64,000 nucleotides of DNA from contig NZ_BAABWJ010000001.1 in assembly GCF_040372805.1 (NCBI RefSeq), positions 682,001-746,000 on the forward strand, given 5' to 3'. The position numbers were made by a program, and so were the translations under genes. The notes under the pieces were generated by a model. The model worked only from the letters and a program-made list of their open reading frames with translations. It was not told the DNA's origin and searched no databases. Of this stretch, positions 17,011-25,140 are shown piece after piece (the first letter of the stretch is position 1; each line of letters opens with the position of its first letter). This DNA comes from Pseudoteredinibacter isoporae_A (lineage in GTDB: Bacteria > Pseudomonadota > Gammaproteobacteria > Pseudomonadales > Cellvibrionaceae).

Positions 17011-19146
17011 TTAGAAGCTAAAGCGCGCACCCAAAGTCACGCCCCGGCCCGGTTCGGGCGCGATCTCTCTCAGGAAGGAACTCGCATTGCGAATCTCTTC
17101 GTCCAAAAGATTGTCGCCACGTACAAACACTGTCCACTCACCCTGACCGCTTTCTATACGGTAATTCAATTTCGCATCCAGGCGCTTGTAGCTCTCTGTT
17201 GTTTCTTCGTTGCGCCCGGGGCGGTCCTGTTCCGCCACATGAGTGAAGCGCAATTGGGCATCAAAAGGATTGGACGCCAGCTCACCGTGATAATCGACCT
17301 GCATCCCCAAACGACGTGGAGTAATACGAGGCACATCTTCTCCAGAATCCAGTTCGGCTCTTACGCTGTCAGCAAAAAACTGAACGTCCCAGCTGTGCCC
17401 CTCTGCGCGATAAATCGGTAAGGTCAGAGCCGCTTCAACACCCGAGAACTCGGCGCCTTGTTGGCGATATTGGAAAAGAGGTTGCTCTTCACGGAGGTCA
17501 CCGGTGTTATCCCGGTAAATAAAATCGTGAATATCATTGTAGAAAACACCGATATCCAGTTCGATATAATCACTTCCCATTGGCACATGATATTTGTAAC
17601 CGAATTCGATATTGTGGCTCGTCTCTTCATCCAGATCCGCATTACCCAATTCGTAGCTTTGGGTGGCCACATGGACACCATCAGAGAACAACTCTTCGAC
17701 GGAAGGCGCACGCTGAGCGCGACTCAGCACCAAATTGAGTTGCTGTTGATCACTGAAACGATACTGGGCTGCCAGACTTAAGCTGTGTGTATTGAAATCT
17801 ACGGTGCTGTGACCCTGGGCATCCACTTCCGTGCGCTCAAGACGAGCACCCGCTTCCAGTAACCAGCTGTCGAAATCCCATTCTTCGATCAAGAAGACAC
17901 CGACGTTCTCGGTGGTGCTGCCAGGAATAAAGGCTTCGGCACCGACTGCTTGAAAGTCTTTGTCCAGAAACTGCAAGCCGAAAGCACCGCGCGCTTTGCC
18001 ATCCATCCAACGGTTGTGAACCATTTCGATGCGACCCTCGAAGGCTTCACTGTCAAACACGGTACCAATCTCTGCACCTTCCAATTCTTTGTGCTGATAA
18101 TCCACATACCCCAAGCGTAGGGTCATTTTCTCAATACCACTTATTGGCTTGAGAAACTGGCCTTTGATGTCGTAACGGGTTTGTTCCATATCGATACGGA
18201 CATTTTCTTCCCCATGACCGTGCTCATCTTCGTCTTCATGGCCATGCTCGTCCTCGTCATGATCTTCATCATGATCGTGCTCTTCTTCATCCTCATGGGC
18301 ATGAGCGCCAGCGGGAATCCCGTATTCATTGTCCAGGCGGCTCACACTGAAACCCATAAAACTTCCGTCATTACCGACCCAGCTCAGACCACCCGTAACG
18401 CTCTTGCTTTCACTGTCACTGTTTTCGATAAAACCGTTGCTTGTGTCTTCCGGATGTTCGTCACCATGGATATCGGCGTAGCCGGGAATGTCCACATCGT
18501 CACTGCTGCGGTACAAGCCATCCAGATGCCAGGCCAGGTTTCCAGAACCACCTTCAATTTTAAATACCGTCGCACTTTCTTCGTTCACACTGTTGTAACG
18601 CGTTTCGACACTCCCGTTGATCTCATTAGGGACTGACGAGGGAATGCGATTGTCGATGACGTTGATCACACCACCGATGGCGCCGCTGCCGTAGCGCAGA
18701 GTCTGGGGGCCGCGCAGCACCTCAATACGCTCAGCCAATAAGGCCTCAACCGCATTGGCGTGGTCGGAGGAGGCGTTGGCCGCATCCAGAGTGTCAAGAT
18801 TGTCCTGCATCACTTTTACGCGATTACCCTGCTGGCCACGAATGACGGGTGTCCCGACACCTGGACCGAAAGAGGCACTCGCAACCCCCAATTGCCCCTT
18901 CAGGGTTTCCCCTAGGGTCGCGGCCGCCGCCTGGCGCAATTGGTCGCCACTCATAATCGCCGCAGGACGGGTATTGTCCGAGTGGGTTTTATCCAGCGGT
19001 GAAGCACTGACAATCACTTCTTCAATGGTGTTTTGGTGCTCGGCATGTTGGCTGATACCTGGTGCAGCCTCAGCCTGTAAGTTAGTACTTGCAATCATCA
19101 AAGAGCTTGCTACAGCAATTGCTGCGCATAATGGACGCTTGTTCAT
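17011..19146 (-). CDS. TonB-dependent outer-membrane receptor, probable zinc receptor (ZnuD-like)
   Basis: Outer-membrane transporter of 711 residues. Signal peptide (about 1-26), a TonB-box-like IEEVIVSA (about 42-49), a plug domain (VKVMQDNLDTLDAA and EVLRGPQTLRYGSGAIGGVINV), then a 22-strand-type barrel ending in aromatic Phe. Residues about 277-314, within a predicted extracellular loop, are almost all His, Asp and Glu. His-rich loops of this kind are known in ZnuD zinc receptors of Neisseria and Acinetobacter. A Zur-box-like palindrome precedes the upstream gene, and only 106 bases separate the two genes, so the receptor is probably in a zinc-repressed operon. Confidence 0.85.
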   Translation of the reverse strand: MNKRPLCAAIAVASSLMIASTNLQAEAAPGISQHAEHQNTIEEVIVSASPLDKTHSDNTRPAAIMSGDQLRQAAAATLGETLKGQLGVASASFGPGVGTPVIRGQQGNRVKVMQDNLDTLDAANASSDHANAVEALLAERIEVLRGPQTLRYGSGAIGGVINVIDNRIPSSVPNEINGSVETRYNSVNEESATVFKIEGGSGNLAWHLDGLYRSSDDVDIPGYADIHGDEHPEDTSNGFIENSDSESKSVTGGLSWVGNDGSFMGFSVSRLDNEYGIPAGAHAHEDEEEHDHDEDHDEDEHGHEDEDEHGHGEENVRIDMEQTRYDIKGQFLKPISGIEKMTLRLGYVDYQHKELEGAEIGTVFDSEAFEGRIEMVHNRWMDGKARGAFGLQFLDKDFQAVGAEAFIPGSTTENVGVFLIEEWDFDSWLLEAGARLERTEVDAQGHSTVDFNTHSLSLAAQYRFSDQQQLNLVLSRAQRAPSVEELFSDGVHVATQSYELGNADLDEETSHNIEFGYKYHVPMGSDYIELDIGVFYNDIHDFIYRDNTGDLREEQPLFQYRQQGAEFSGVEAALTLPIYRAEGHSWDVQFFADSVRAELDSGEDVPRITPRRLGMQVDYHGELASNPFDAQLRFTHVAEQDRPGRNEETTESYKRLDAKLNYRIESGQGEWTVFVRGDNLLDEEIRNASSFLREIAPEPGRGVTLGARFSF

Positions 19147-19252
19147 CGGTCTTCCAAATTCAATTTCGGGCGCGGGGCGCCAAAGTAAAGATACGGCGAT
19201 AAGCCCAAGGCTTAGCCGAGTGTTTCAACAATCAGGAAGGGCTCAAGGGAGC

Positions 19253-19540
19253 CTAGATGGACGGCGGCGCTCGAATTGCATTGAAAGTCAGAGCCGACGC
19301 AAGGGGGGCGTTGTCTTTCTCAGAAAAGCCAGGCTCAGCGGTCTCAGTTTGAGAGAACAGGAGCGGGGGACTTGCTGCCGCCTCACTGGTGTTCAGCTGC
19401 TGGCAGCTAATACACTCATGGGGGGCATGGTTCTCCAAATGGATGTGCTGAGCATTGACGATTTGTCCCCACAGCAAAGCACTGGCTAGAACGAATAGCC
19501 AGAGTGATTGGGGCAAAAATCGAGACAGAGAGAACTTCAT
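19253..19540 (-). CDS. Small exported His/Cys-motif protein upstream of the zinc receptor
   Basis: Ninety-five residues with a signal peptide (about 1-30, core LWLFVLASALLWG). Just after cleavage comes HIHLENHAPHECISCQQL, with four His and a CxxC that could bind zinc. The rest is low-complexity and rich in Ser, Ala and Pro. The initiator ATG is the only Met and lies 2 bases from the Zur-like box, which implies a very short leader or a leaderless mRNA. Small proteins with metal-binding motifs near zinc receptors have been proposed as periplasmic zinc chaperones; that role is an inference here. Confidence 0.6.
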   Translation of the reverse strand: MKFSLSRFLPQSLWLFVLASALLWGQIVNAQHIHLENHAPHECISCQQLNTSEAAASPPLLFSQTETAEPGFSEKDNAPLASALTFNAIRAPPSI

Positions 19541-19542
19541 GC

Positions 19543-19557
19543 TGTTATGTTATAACA
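19543..19557 (-). promoter_or_regulatory. Zur box
   Basis: TGTTATGTTATAACA matches the core of the gammaproteobacterial Zur consensus TGTTATANTATAACA at 12 of 14 defined positions; outside the core, the receptor-strand flank GAAG resembles the consensus GAAA. It lies directly before the small exported protein gene. On that strand TTGGGA and CATAAC, spaced by 16 bases, form a possible promoter that the box would cover. Confidence 0.65.
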
Positions 19558-19631
19558 CTTCAATTCCCAAGGTAAACATCATCGGACGCAATAATCATTC
19601 GTCTAATGGGGTGGCTCTCGATACATGTGCC

Positions 19632-19660
19632 TTGGTACGAACAGGCTGAGAGGCTATAAT
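19632..19660 (+). promoter_or_regulatory. Sigma-70-type promoter of the his genes
   Basis: TTGGTA (19632-19637) and a perfect TATAAT (19655-19660) are separated by 17 bases, about 60 bases upstream of hisB. The -10 lies between arms GAGGC and GCCTC. Confidence 0.65.
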
Positions 19661-19719
19661 CCGGCCTCTTTTTGCTGGTCCAGGCGGGCTGGAGCCAGCT
19701 GCTTACCGAGGATAGAAAC

Positions 19720-20313
19720 ATGTCCGATCGTTGTGCCAGCGTAAAACGCGACACACTGGAAACCAAGATTAGCGTTAGCCTGAACCTGGACGGCACTGGC
19801 AAAGGCCAGTTTGATACCGGGGTTCCTTTTCTAGAGCATATGATGGATCAGATTGCCCGCCACGGTCTGATCGATCTTGATATTCAGTGTGATGGTGACA
19901 CCCATATCGATGATCACCATACCGTGGAAGATATTGGTATCACTCTGGGTCAAGCCATTGCCCAGGCCGTGGGTGACAAAAAAGGTATCCGCCGCTATGG
20001 CCACGCCTATGTCCCCTTGGACGAAGCGTTGAGCCGCGTAGTGATCGACTTTTCCGGCCGCCCGGGCCTCGTCATGAATGTGCCATTTACTCAAAAGCGG
20101 GTTGGGGCCTTCGATACGGAATTGTTCAGTGAATTCTTCCACGGCTTTGTAAATCACGCACAGGTTACCTTGCACATTGATTGTCTGCGTGGCGCGAATG
20201 CCCACCACCAGATCGAAACCGTATACAAAGCCTTTGGTCGTGCCCTGCGCATGGCTCTGGAAACCGATCCACGTATGGCGGGCATGATGCCGTCGACCAA
20301 GGGCAGTTTATAA
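19720..20313 (+). CDS. hisB: Imidazoleglycerol-phosphate dehydratase
   Basis: Cytoplasmic manganese enzyme dehydrating imidazole-glycerol phosphate to imidazole-acetol phosphate, the sixth step of histidine synthesis. At 197 residues it is the monofunctional form, without the phosphatase domain of enterobacterial HisB. Metal ligands lie in FLEHMMDQIARHG, DTHIDDHHTVED and FFHGFVNHA, and the C-terminal ANAHHQIETVYKAFGRALR is diagnostic. ATG at 19720 is chosen because GAGGA precedes it; the frame is open 48 bases further upstream. It starts the hisB-hisH-hisA-hisF group. Confidence 0.97.
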   Translation: MSDRCASVKRDTLETKISVSLNLDGTGKGQFDTGVPFLEHMMDQIARHGLIDLDIQCDGDTHIDDHHTVEDIGITLGQAIAQAVGDKKGIRRYGHAYVPLDEALSRVVIDFSGRPGLVMNVPFTQKRVGAFDTELFSEFFHGFVNHAQVTLHIDCLRGANAHHQIETVYKAFGRALRMALETDPRMAGMMPSTKGSL

Positions 20314-20346
20314 ATAGAACTTTGTAGTTGAAGTTCTGCACTGAGA

Positions 20347-20448
20347 CCTGGTGGGGCATTGGGGCCGAAGGCGTCTTTCGTCGGAAGCGAAAGACCAAGC
20401 CCACAGGGATGGGTTCACGGCGCCCTACAGCCCTGATGCCCCACCAGG
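20347..20448. repeat. Compound palindromic element between hisB and hisH
   Basis: Outer arms CCTGGTGGGGCAT (20347-20359) and ATGCCCCACCAGG (20436-20448) are exact inverted repeats of 13 bases. Inside, GTCTTTCG/CGAAAGAC (20373-20395) forms a second hairpin with a 7-base loop, and GCCC/GGG runs can pair further. The whole 102-base block could fold into a branched structure. It resembles dispersed intergenic palindromic units (REP/BIME-like), but only one copy was found here. Confidence 0.5.
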
Positions 20449-20479
20449 CCAAGCATAAAAATACATATTAGTAATCGCC

Positions 20480-21130
20480 ATGAGCAAAGCAACAATCGCC
20501 GTTATTGATTACGGCATGGGCAACCTCCACTCTGTCGCTAGCGCGTTGGAACATGTGGCCCCCAATCACGATATTGTGATCAGCAGTGACGCCGAAGTGA
20601 TCGGCAACGCCGAACGAATCATCTTTCCCGGTGTGGGCGCCATGCGAGACTGCATGGCCGAAATTAAGCGTCTGAATTTTCATAAACTCGTGCCGGAATT
20701 AATTTCCGATGGCAAACCCGTCCTGGGAATTTGCGTCGGCATGCAGGCTCTGATGAGCCACAGTGAAGAAAACGGTGGCGTCGATGCCATCGATCAACTG
20801 CCCGGCCAAGTAACCTTTTTTGGAGACGATCTCACCGAGAACGGCGAGCGCTTGAAAGTCCCACATATGGGCTGGAACACCGTACAACAGAATGCTGAGC
20901 ATCCTCTCTGGCACAATATAGATAACCACTCGCACTTTTATTTCGTGCACAGTTATTACGCCAAGAGCGACAATCCCGAGGTGGTCATCGGGCAGTGCCA
21001 ATACGGCTTGGAATTCGATGTGGTGCTGGCAAAAGACAATCTGGCCGCCGTGCAATTCCATCCAGAAAAGAGCCACAGCAATGGCCTGCAATTGTTAAAG
21101 AATTTCAGTCAGTGGCAAACTGACTCATAA
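20480..21130 (+). CDS. hisH: Imidazole glycerol phosphate synthase, glutaminase subunit
   Basis: Class I glutamine amidotransferase of 216 residues that releases ammonia for HisF. The nucleophile elbow is GICVGMQAL (Cys about 84) and the His/Glu partners are in QFHPEKSHSNG (about 194-204). The N-terminus IAVIDYGMGNLHSV is characteristic of HisH. It acts as a heterodimer with the HisF encoded two genes downstream, and the order hisB-hisH-hisA-hisF is common in gammaproteobacteria. The 166-base gap before it, with a palindromic element, is larger than the 12-23 base gaps that follow. Confidence 0.97.
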   Translation: MSKATIAVIDYGMGNLHSVASALEHVAPNHDIVISSDAEVIGNAERIIFPGVGAMRDCMAEIKRLNFHKLVPELISDGKPVLGICVGMQALMSHSEENGGVDAIDQLPGQVTFFGDDLTENGERLKVPHMGWNTVQQNAEHPLWHNIDNHSHFYFVHSYYAKSDNPEVVIGQCQYGLEFDVVLAKDNLAAVQFHPEKSHSNGLQLLKNFSQWQTDS

Positions 21131-21153
21131 CAAAATTATACGAGAACCATAGC

Positions 21154-21882
21154 ATGTTAATTATTCCAGCGATTGATTTAAAAGACGGCGCCTGTGTACG
21201 TTTACGTCAGGGCCTGATGGAAGATTCCACAGTGTTTTCAGATGACCCTGCCGCCATGGCGACGCAGTGGGTTGAACAGGGTTGCCGCCGTTTGCACTTG
21301 GTAGACCTCAATGGCGCCTTTGAAGGCAAACCGGTTAATGGCGATGTGGTTACCGCTATTGCCAAAGCCCACCCGGAGCTGCCCATTCAAATTGGCGGCG
21401 GTATTCGCAGCGCCGACACCATCGAATATTACCTCAATGCCGGTGTCGATTACGTGATTATCGGTACCAAAGCCGTGAAAGAACCTGAATTTGTCACCGA
21501 CATGTGCAAACAATTTGCCGGCCATATTATCGTTGGCCTGGACGCAAAGGATGGTCTGGTAGCCACCGATGGCTGGGCAGAGGTTTCCGAAGTAAAAGCA
21601 ACTGAACTGGCCAAGCGTTTTGAGCAAGATGGTGTCAGTTCTATTGTGTACACCGACATCGCTCGCGATGGCATGATGCAGGGTGTCAATGTTGAGGCCA
21701 CTGTAACCATGGCACAAGCATCCAGTATTCCCGTTATCGCTTCAGGGGGTGTCACGAATATGGACGATATTCGTGCCCTTAAAGACGTTGCCGATAAAGG
21801 TATTTGTGGCGCGATTACCGGCCGCGCTATTTACGAAGGCACATTGAACATGGCCGAAGCCCAGAGCTTTTGCGATCAATAA
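21154..21882 (+). CDS. hisA: ProFAR isomerase, 1-(5-phosphoribosyl)-5-[(5-phosphoribosylamino)methylideneamino]imidazole-4-carboxamide isomerase
   Basis: TIM-barrel isomerase of 242 residues carrying out the Amadori rearrangement in histidine synthesis. The catalytic Asp8 lies in IPAIDLKDG and the second Asp in YTDIARDGM (about 170). Phosphate-binding glycine motifs are IQIGGGIRS (about 76-84) and VIASGGVTNMDD (about 197-208). It sits 23 bases after hisH and 12 before hisF, consistent with one operon. Confidence 0.97.
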   Translation: MLIIPAIDLKDGACVRLRQGLMEDSTVFSDDPAAMATQWVEQGCRRLHLVDLNGAFEGKPVNGDVVTAIAKAHPELPIQIGGGIRSADTIEYYLNAGVDYVIIGTKAVKEPEFVTDMCKQFAGHIIVGLDAKDGLVATDGWAEVSEVKATELAKRFEQDGVSSIVYTDIARDGMMQGVNVEATVTMAQASSIPVIASGGVTNMDDIRALKDVADKGICGAITGRAIYEGTLNMAEAQSFCDQ

Positions 21883-21894
21883 AAAAGGTATCCC

Positions 21895-22668
21895 ATGGCT
21901 TTAGCAAAACGCATCATTCCTTGCCTGGATGTAGAAAACGGCCGCGTGGTGAAAGGCGTACAGTTTGTGGATATTCGTGATGCCGGCGACCCAGTGGAAG
22001 TCTCCAAACGTTACAATGAGCAGGGTGCCGATGAAATCACCTTTCTCGACATTACCGCTACCCATGAAGGTCGAGACACAACTGTGCATACCGTTGAAAA
22101 AATTGCCAGTGAAGTGTTTATTCCACTCACGGTAGGGGGAGGTATTCGCACCGTTGACGATATTCGCACCATGCTCAATGCCGGCGCCGATAAAGTCAGC
22201 ATTAATTCGGCCGCTATTTTCAATCCGGATTTTGTAAAAGAAGCCGCCGATCGCTTTGGCTCCCAGTGTATCGTTGTCGCGATCGATGCAAAGTGCGTCA
22301 GCGCAGCAGGCGAACGCAAACGCTGGGAAATTTTCACTCATGGTGGGCGTAAAGCCACTGGCATTGATGCCGTGGAATGGGCAAAAAAAATGACGGCCTA
22401 TGGCGCCGGCGAAATTTTATTGACCAGTATGGATCAAGACGGCATGAAAAATGGTTTTGATCTCGATGTCACGTCAGCCATCAGTGAAGCCGTGCACGTG
22501 CCGGTGATTGCCTCCGGCGGAGTGGGCAATCTGCAACATTTAGTGGACGGCGTAAAACAGGGCAAAGCGGATGCGGTATTAGCAGCCAGCATTTTTCACT
22601 TTGGCGAATACAGTGTACCGCAAGCCAAACAGTATATGCGTGAGCAAGGTGTTGAAGTGCGTTTATAG
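21895..22668 (+). CDS. hisF: Imidazole glycerol phosphate synthase, cyclase subunit
   Basis: TIM-barrel cyclase of 257 residues, partner of HisH, making imidazole-glycerol phosphate and AICAR. Catalytic Asp11 is in IPCLDVENGRVVKG and Asp about 132 in the VVAIDAK region; the second phosphate site is VIASGGVGN. The sequence TSMDQDGMKNGFD is highly conserved in HisF. It is the last his gene; the next gene is convergent, 13 bases away, with no obvious terminator between. Confidence 0.97.
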   Translation: MALAKRIIPCLDVENGRVVKGVQFVDIRDAGDPVEVSKRYNEQGADEITFLDITATHEGRDTTVHTVEKIASEVFIPLTVGGGIRTVDDIRTMLNAGADKVSINSAAIFNPDFVKEAADRFGSQCIVVAIDAKCVSAAGERKRWEIFTHGGRKATGIDAVEWAKKMTAYGAGEILLTSMDQDGMKNGFDLDVTSAISEAVHVPVIASGGVGNLQHLVDGVKQGKADAVLAASIFHFGEYSVPQAKQYMREQGVEVRL

Positions 22669-22681
22669 CACTTCAACATTT

Positions 22682-23635
22682 TCAAAACTTGCCTTCTTTT
22701 TTCGCCTGCTTATAAATCCGCTTTCCCACCCAGTTTTGTTGCCACCAAGACAGATTAATGAATAAGCCCGGTTTTGATATCCAAAACCCATCGGGAATGA
22801 TTGGCTCTTCTTCTCGAGGGCGCAAATCCAACGTCGCTGAAACGATACCCGCCCCTTCACTTTCCCTTCGGCGAGCAACGATCTGCCCGTTACGGTCGAT
22901 AATCTGAGCCTCGCCAATTAATGTCGTTTCCATTGGGATCGCCAAAGACTGCATCGGCAACAAAGGAAAGCCCCCATGTAATTTGCCACAATGAGAAGCG
23001 TGAATATTCGCCACTTTTAAATATCGCGACAGCTTACCCGGAGCGTCAAACAATGTCGCGCGACTTTCCGCATCAACTGATTCCCCAATAGAGCTTAACG
23101 CCGTCCAATTCTGTGCACTTGTCCACCAATGGCTGCCAGTCATTAAAAAATCAATGTTATTGGCCAGCCTCGCGACGGTGCGCGAGCGAATCGTTTCCCA
23201 ACAAACGGCCGTTCCGACTCGCCCGAACCGGGTTTGATGAATGCCTGTCGTATCCCCACCAATATAAAACGCATTTTCAATCATCGTTGGCTGATCTTTA
23301 TCATGGTGACCAATGAGCCCTTCAGGGCCGACCAACTTGTAACTGTTGTAAACCTCTGCGCCACGCTTTTCCAGATACGAACCACCGATCAAAACATTGT
23401 GGTCTGCCGCCAACTCCATCAACAAATCCAGAGCTGGATTTTCAGGGGGAAGCACCGCCGCATACACGCGATCATCCAGGGCGATGGATGTCGTAAAAAA
23501 TTCCGGCAAGGCAATAATTTCTGCGCCTTGCTCTATTGCTTCAAGGGCCAGTTCTCGAACATGAGAAAGGTTGTAGTCCAGGTTCCCGATGCGAGATTCC
23601 ATTTGAATGGCTGCCACTTTTTTAATCGTCATCAT
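22682..23635 (-). CDS. Carbon-nitrogen hydrolase (nitrilase superfamily)
   Basis: Amidase/nitrilase-fold enzyme of about 317 residues. The catalytic triad can be placed: Glu in IIALPEFFTT (about 45), Lys in GHHDKDQPT (about 114), and Cys in VGTAVCWETIRSR (about 150). Residues GSHWWTS follow the nucleophile as in nitrilases and cyanide hydratases more than in amidases. The ATG at 23635 directly precedes TIKKVAAIQME, the usual family start. The frame extends to an ATG at 23719, adding a hydrophobic, perhaps membrane-targeting, 28 residues that lack a ribosome site. It is divergent from an AraC regulator that may control it. Substrate unknown. Confidence 0.75.
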   Translation of the reverse strand: MMTIKKVAAIQMESRIGNLDYNLSHVRELALEAIEQGAEIIALPEFFTTSIALDDRVYAAVLPPENPALDLLMELAADHNVLIGGSYLEKRGAEVYNSYKLVGPEGLIGHHDKDQPTMIENAFYIGGDTTGIHQTRFGRVGTAVCWETIRSRTVARLANNIDFLMTGSHWWTSAQNWTALSSIGESVDAESRATLFDAPGKLSRYLKVANIHASHCGKLHGGFPLLPMQSLAIPMETTLIGEAQIIDRNGQIVARRRESEGAGIVSATLDLRPREEEPIIPDGFWISKPGLFINLSWWQQNWVGKRIYKQAKKEGKF

Positions 23636-23777
23636 TGTCCCATTGCGTATCTGTTCTCTAACCAGCCGAACCTGAAAACAGGTGGCCAGCAACAGGATAC
23701 AAAGCCAAGCGACATACATGTTACATTTAGACTTGTAAATATTATATTTGATATGAACTTAAGAATTTTCTCATACC

Positions 23778-24782
23778 ATGGACAGCCAAACCAATATCAC
23801 CGCACTGCATGGATACCTACAGCTCATTGAGCGCTATGGTATTGATGCTCAAACCTTGCTGAGCGAGTGTGGGCTCGATATTGAGCAACTGCGCTCACAA
23901 CAAGGCCAGATATTCTCAACACAGTTGAACCGCCTGCTGACCCTCAGCGCCGAGCGCTGTGGGGACCCCTGTTTTGGCCTTAAACTCGCTAAACAGCAGA
24001 GCTACCATACCCTTGGGCTGATTGGGGTTCTGATGGAAACATCGCCGGACGTTCGCTCCGCCGTACTCAACGGCATCCACTTTTTCCAGTTACACGCCGA
24101 AGGTATTCGGCATTCTCTAGAGGAAAGCGAGCGCCTGGCAATCTATACCTTTCAAGTCACTGGAGGCATAGAAGACGCGGCCACCACCATCGATATGGCC
24201 ATTGGGATCAGTTGCAATATCGTCAGAACACTAACCCGACAGGCGAACGCGATCAAAACCGTGTATCTCGCACACGCGAACCCCATGCCCAATGATGCTT
24301 ATCGCCAGTTGTTGGGGGCTCCAGTAGTCTTCAACCACGATAGCAATGCCATTGTTTATGAACGAAAGCTGCTTGATTTGCCCCTCCCCAATCACAGCGA
24401 ACTCTTCTATATGAGCGTGCTGGAACATGTCGAAGAGCTGTTTGAAAGGCTCCCACAAAGTACGAGTGACAAAGTGGCAAGCACTATTGCGACTCGCCTT
24501 GGAAACCAAAGCTGCACTATAGAGGGGGTGGCTCATAGCCTGGGTCTGAGTAAACAACAACTGCAATACCGGCTCATCAAAGAAGAGCAAACATTTCAGA
24601 ATATTCTCGACCAGCAGCGCAAGGCCATTGCCAAGGAAAAGCTCTTAACCTCAGACATTTCAGTCAGCCATCTCAGCGAGACCCTGGGGTATTCAAGCCA
24701 AACCGCTTTCGGTCGCGCCTTTGAACGCTGGTATGGTCTCAGGCCGAGCGCCTGGAAAAAGCAGAATAAAACCGAGCGATAA
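23778..24782 (+). CDS. AraC-family transcriptional regulator (OruR/ArgR-type)
   Basis: Regulator of 334 residues. The N-terminal two thirds is the arabinose-binding-like domain seen in OruR, with LLTLSAERCGDPCFGLKLA and YHTLGLIGVLMETSP motifs. The C-terminal AraC helix-turn-helix pair (about 240-330) includes SCTIEGVAHSLGLSKQQLQYRL and LSETLGYSSQTAFGRAFERWYG. It is divergent from the nitrilase gene, 143 bases apart, and probably regulates it. Its stop codon coincides with the 3' end of the opposite-strand small RNA. Confidence 0.85.
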   Translation: MDSQTNITALHGYLQLIERYGIDAQTLLSECGLDIEQLRSQQGQIFSTQLNRLLTLSAERCGDPCFGLKLAKQQSYHTLGLIGVLMETSPDVRSAVLNGIHFFQLHAEGIRHSLEESERLAIYTFQVTGGIEDAATTIDMAIGISCNIVRTLTRQANAIKTVYLAHANPMPNDAYRQLLGAPVVFNHDSNAIVYERKLLDLPLPNHSELFYMSVLEHVEELFERLPQSTSDKVASTIATRLGNQSCTIEGVAHSLGLSKQQLQYRLIKEEQTFQNILDQQRKAIAKEKLLTSDISVSHLSETLGYSSQTAFGRAFERWYGLRPSAWKKQNKTER

Positions 24783-24807
24783 AAAAACGGTCACCCGAAG
24801 GTGACCG
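24781..24807 (-). terminator. Terminator of the PrrF-like sRNA
   Basis: Perfect 8-bp GC-rich stem (24788-24807) with a tetraloop, followed on the minus strand by seven T residues (24787-24781). The hairpin directly abuts the AraC gene's stop codon and could also help stop that transcript. Confidence 0.85.
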
Positions 24808-24881
24808 ACAACCGTGATTAGCCTGATAAGGAGAAGTGGCACAAGCCGCTTCCGGTTGACGTTATCGCTAACACTCAACCT
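24781..24881 (-). ncRNA. PrrF/RyhB-like iron-responsive small RNA
   Basis: Predicted RNA of about 100 nt. On the minus strand a promoter TTGCAA (24915-24910) and TATCAT (24893-24888), 16 bases apart, lies inside a Fur box and would start transcription near 24881. The RNA contains TCAGGCTAATCACGG (about 24826-24812), which matches the conserved pairing core that I recall for PrrF RNAs of Pseudomonas, preceded by a similar pyrimidine-rich CTTCTCC. It ends in a perfect hairpin CGGTCACC/GGTGACCG with a 4-base loop, then seven T residues. Such RNAs repress mRNAs of iron-using proteins when iron is scarce. The exact 5' end is inferred. Confidence 0.8.
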
Positions 24882-24883
24882 TT

Positions 24884-24908
24884 GCTAATGATAATTGTTA
24901 TCATTAGC
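24884..24908. promoter_or_regulatory. Fur box
   Basis: Arms GCTAATGATAA and TTATCATTAGC are perfect 11-base inverted repeats around TTG, very close to the canonical GATAATGATAATCATTATC. The box covers the spacer and -10 of the leftward sRNA promoter. The rest of 24909-25140 shows no gene or other clear signal. Confidence 0.9.
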
Positions 24909-25140
24909 ATTGCAAGAACTTTCTTTCCTTTGCTGATATTTTGTCGCCTAATTCCTCTCCATCAACAGCCATCATGACAACCTCAATGAATGGCCATCAC
25001 AAGCATAGCCCTTTGCTATAAAAAGCTATCCCGTGATAGATTTTCCACCAAAAACAACCCATCTATTTTGAAATCGAAGAGTTGACCGACGATTCTTACG
25101 ATAGAATGACAACAGATCATTCAACAGTGAGGATTGTGAT

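Noticed and set aside
24693..24878. Minus-strand coding frame of 61 residues overlapping the AraC gene end
   Set aside because: It has no ribosome site, is the complement of AraC coding sequence at its end, and spans the sRNA and its terminator.
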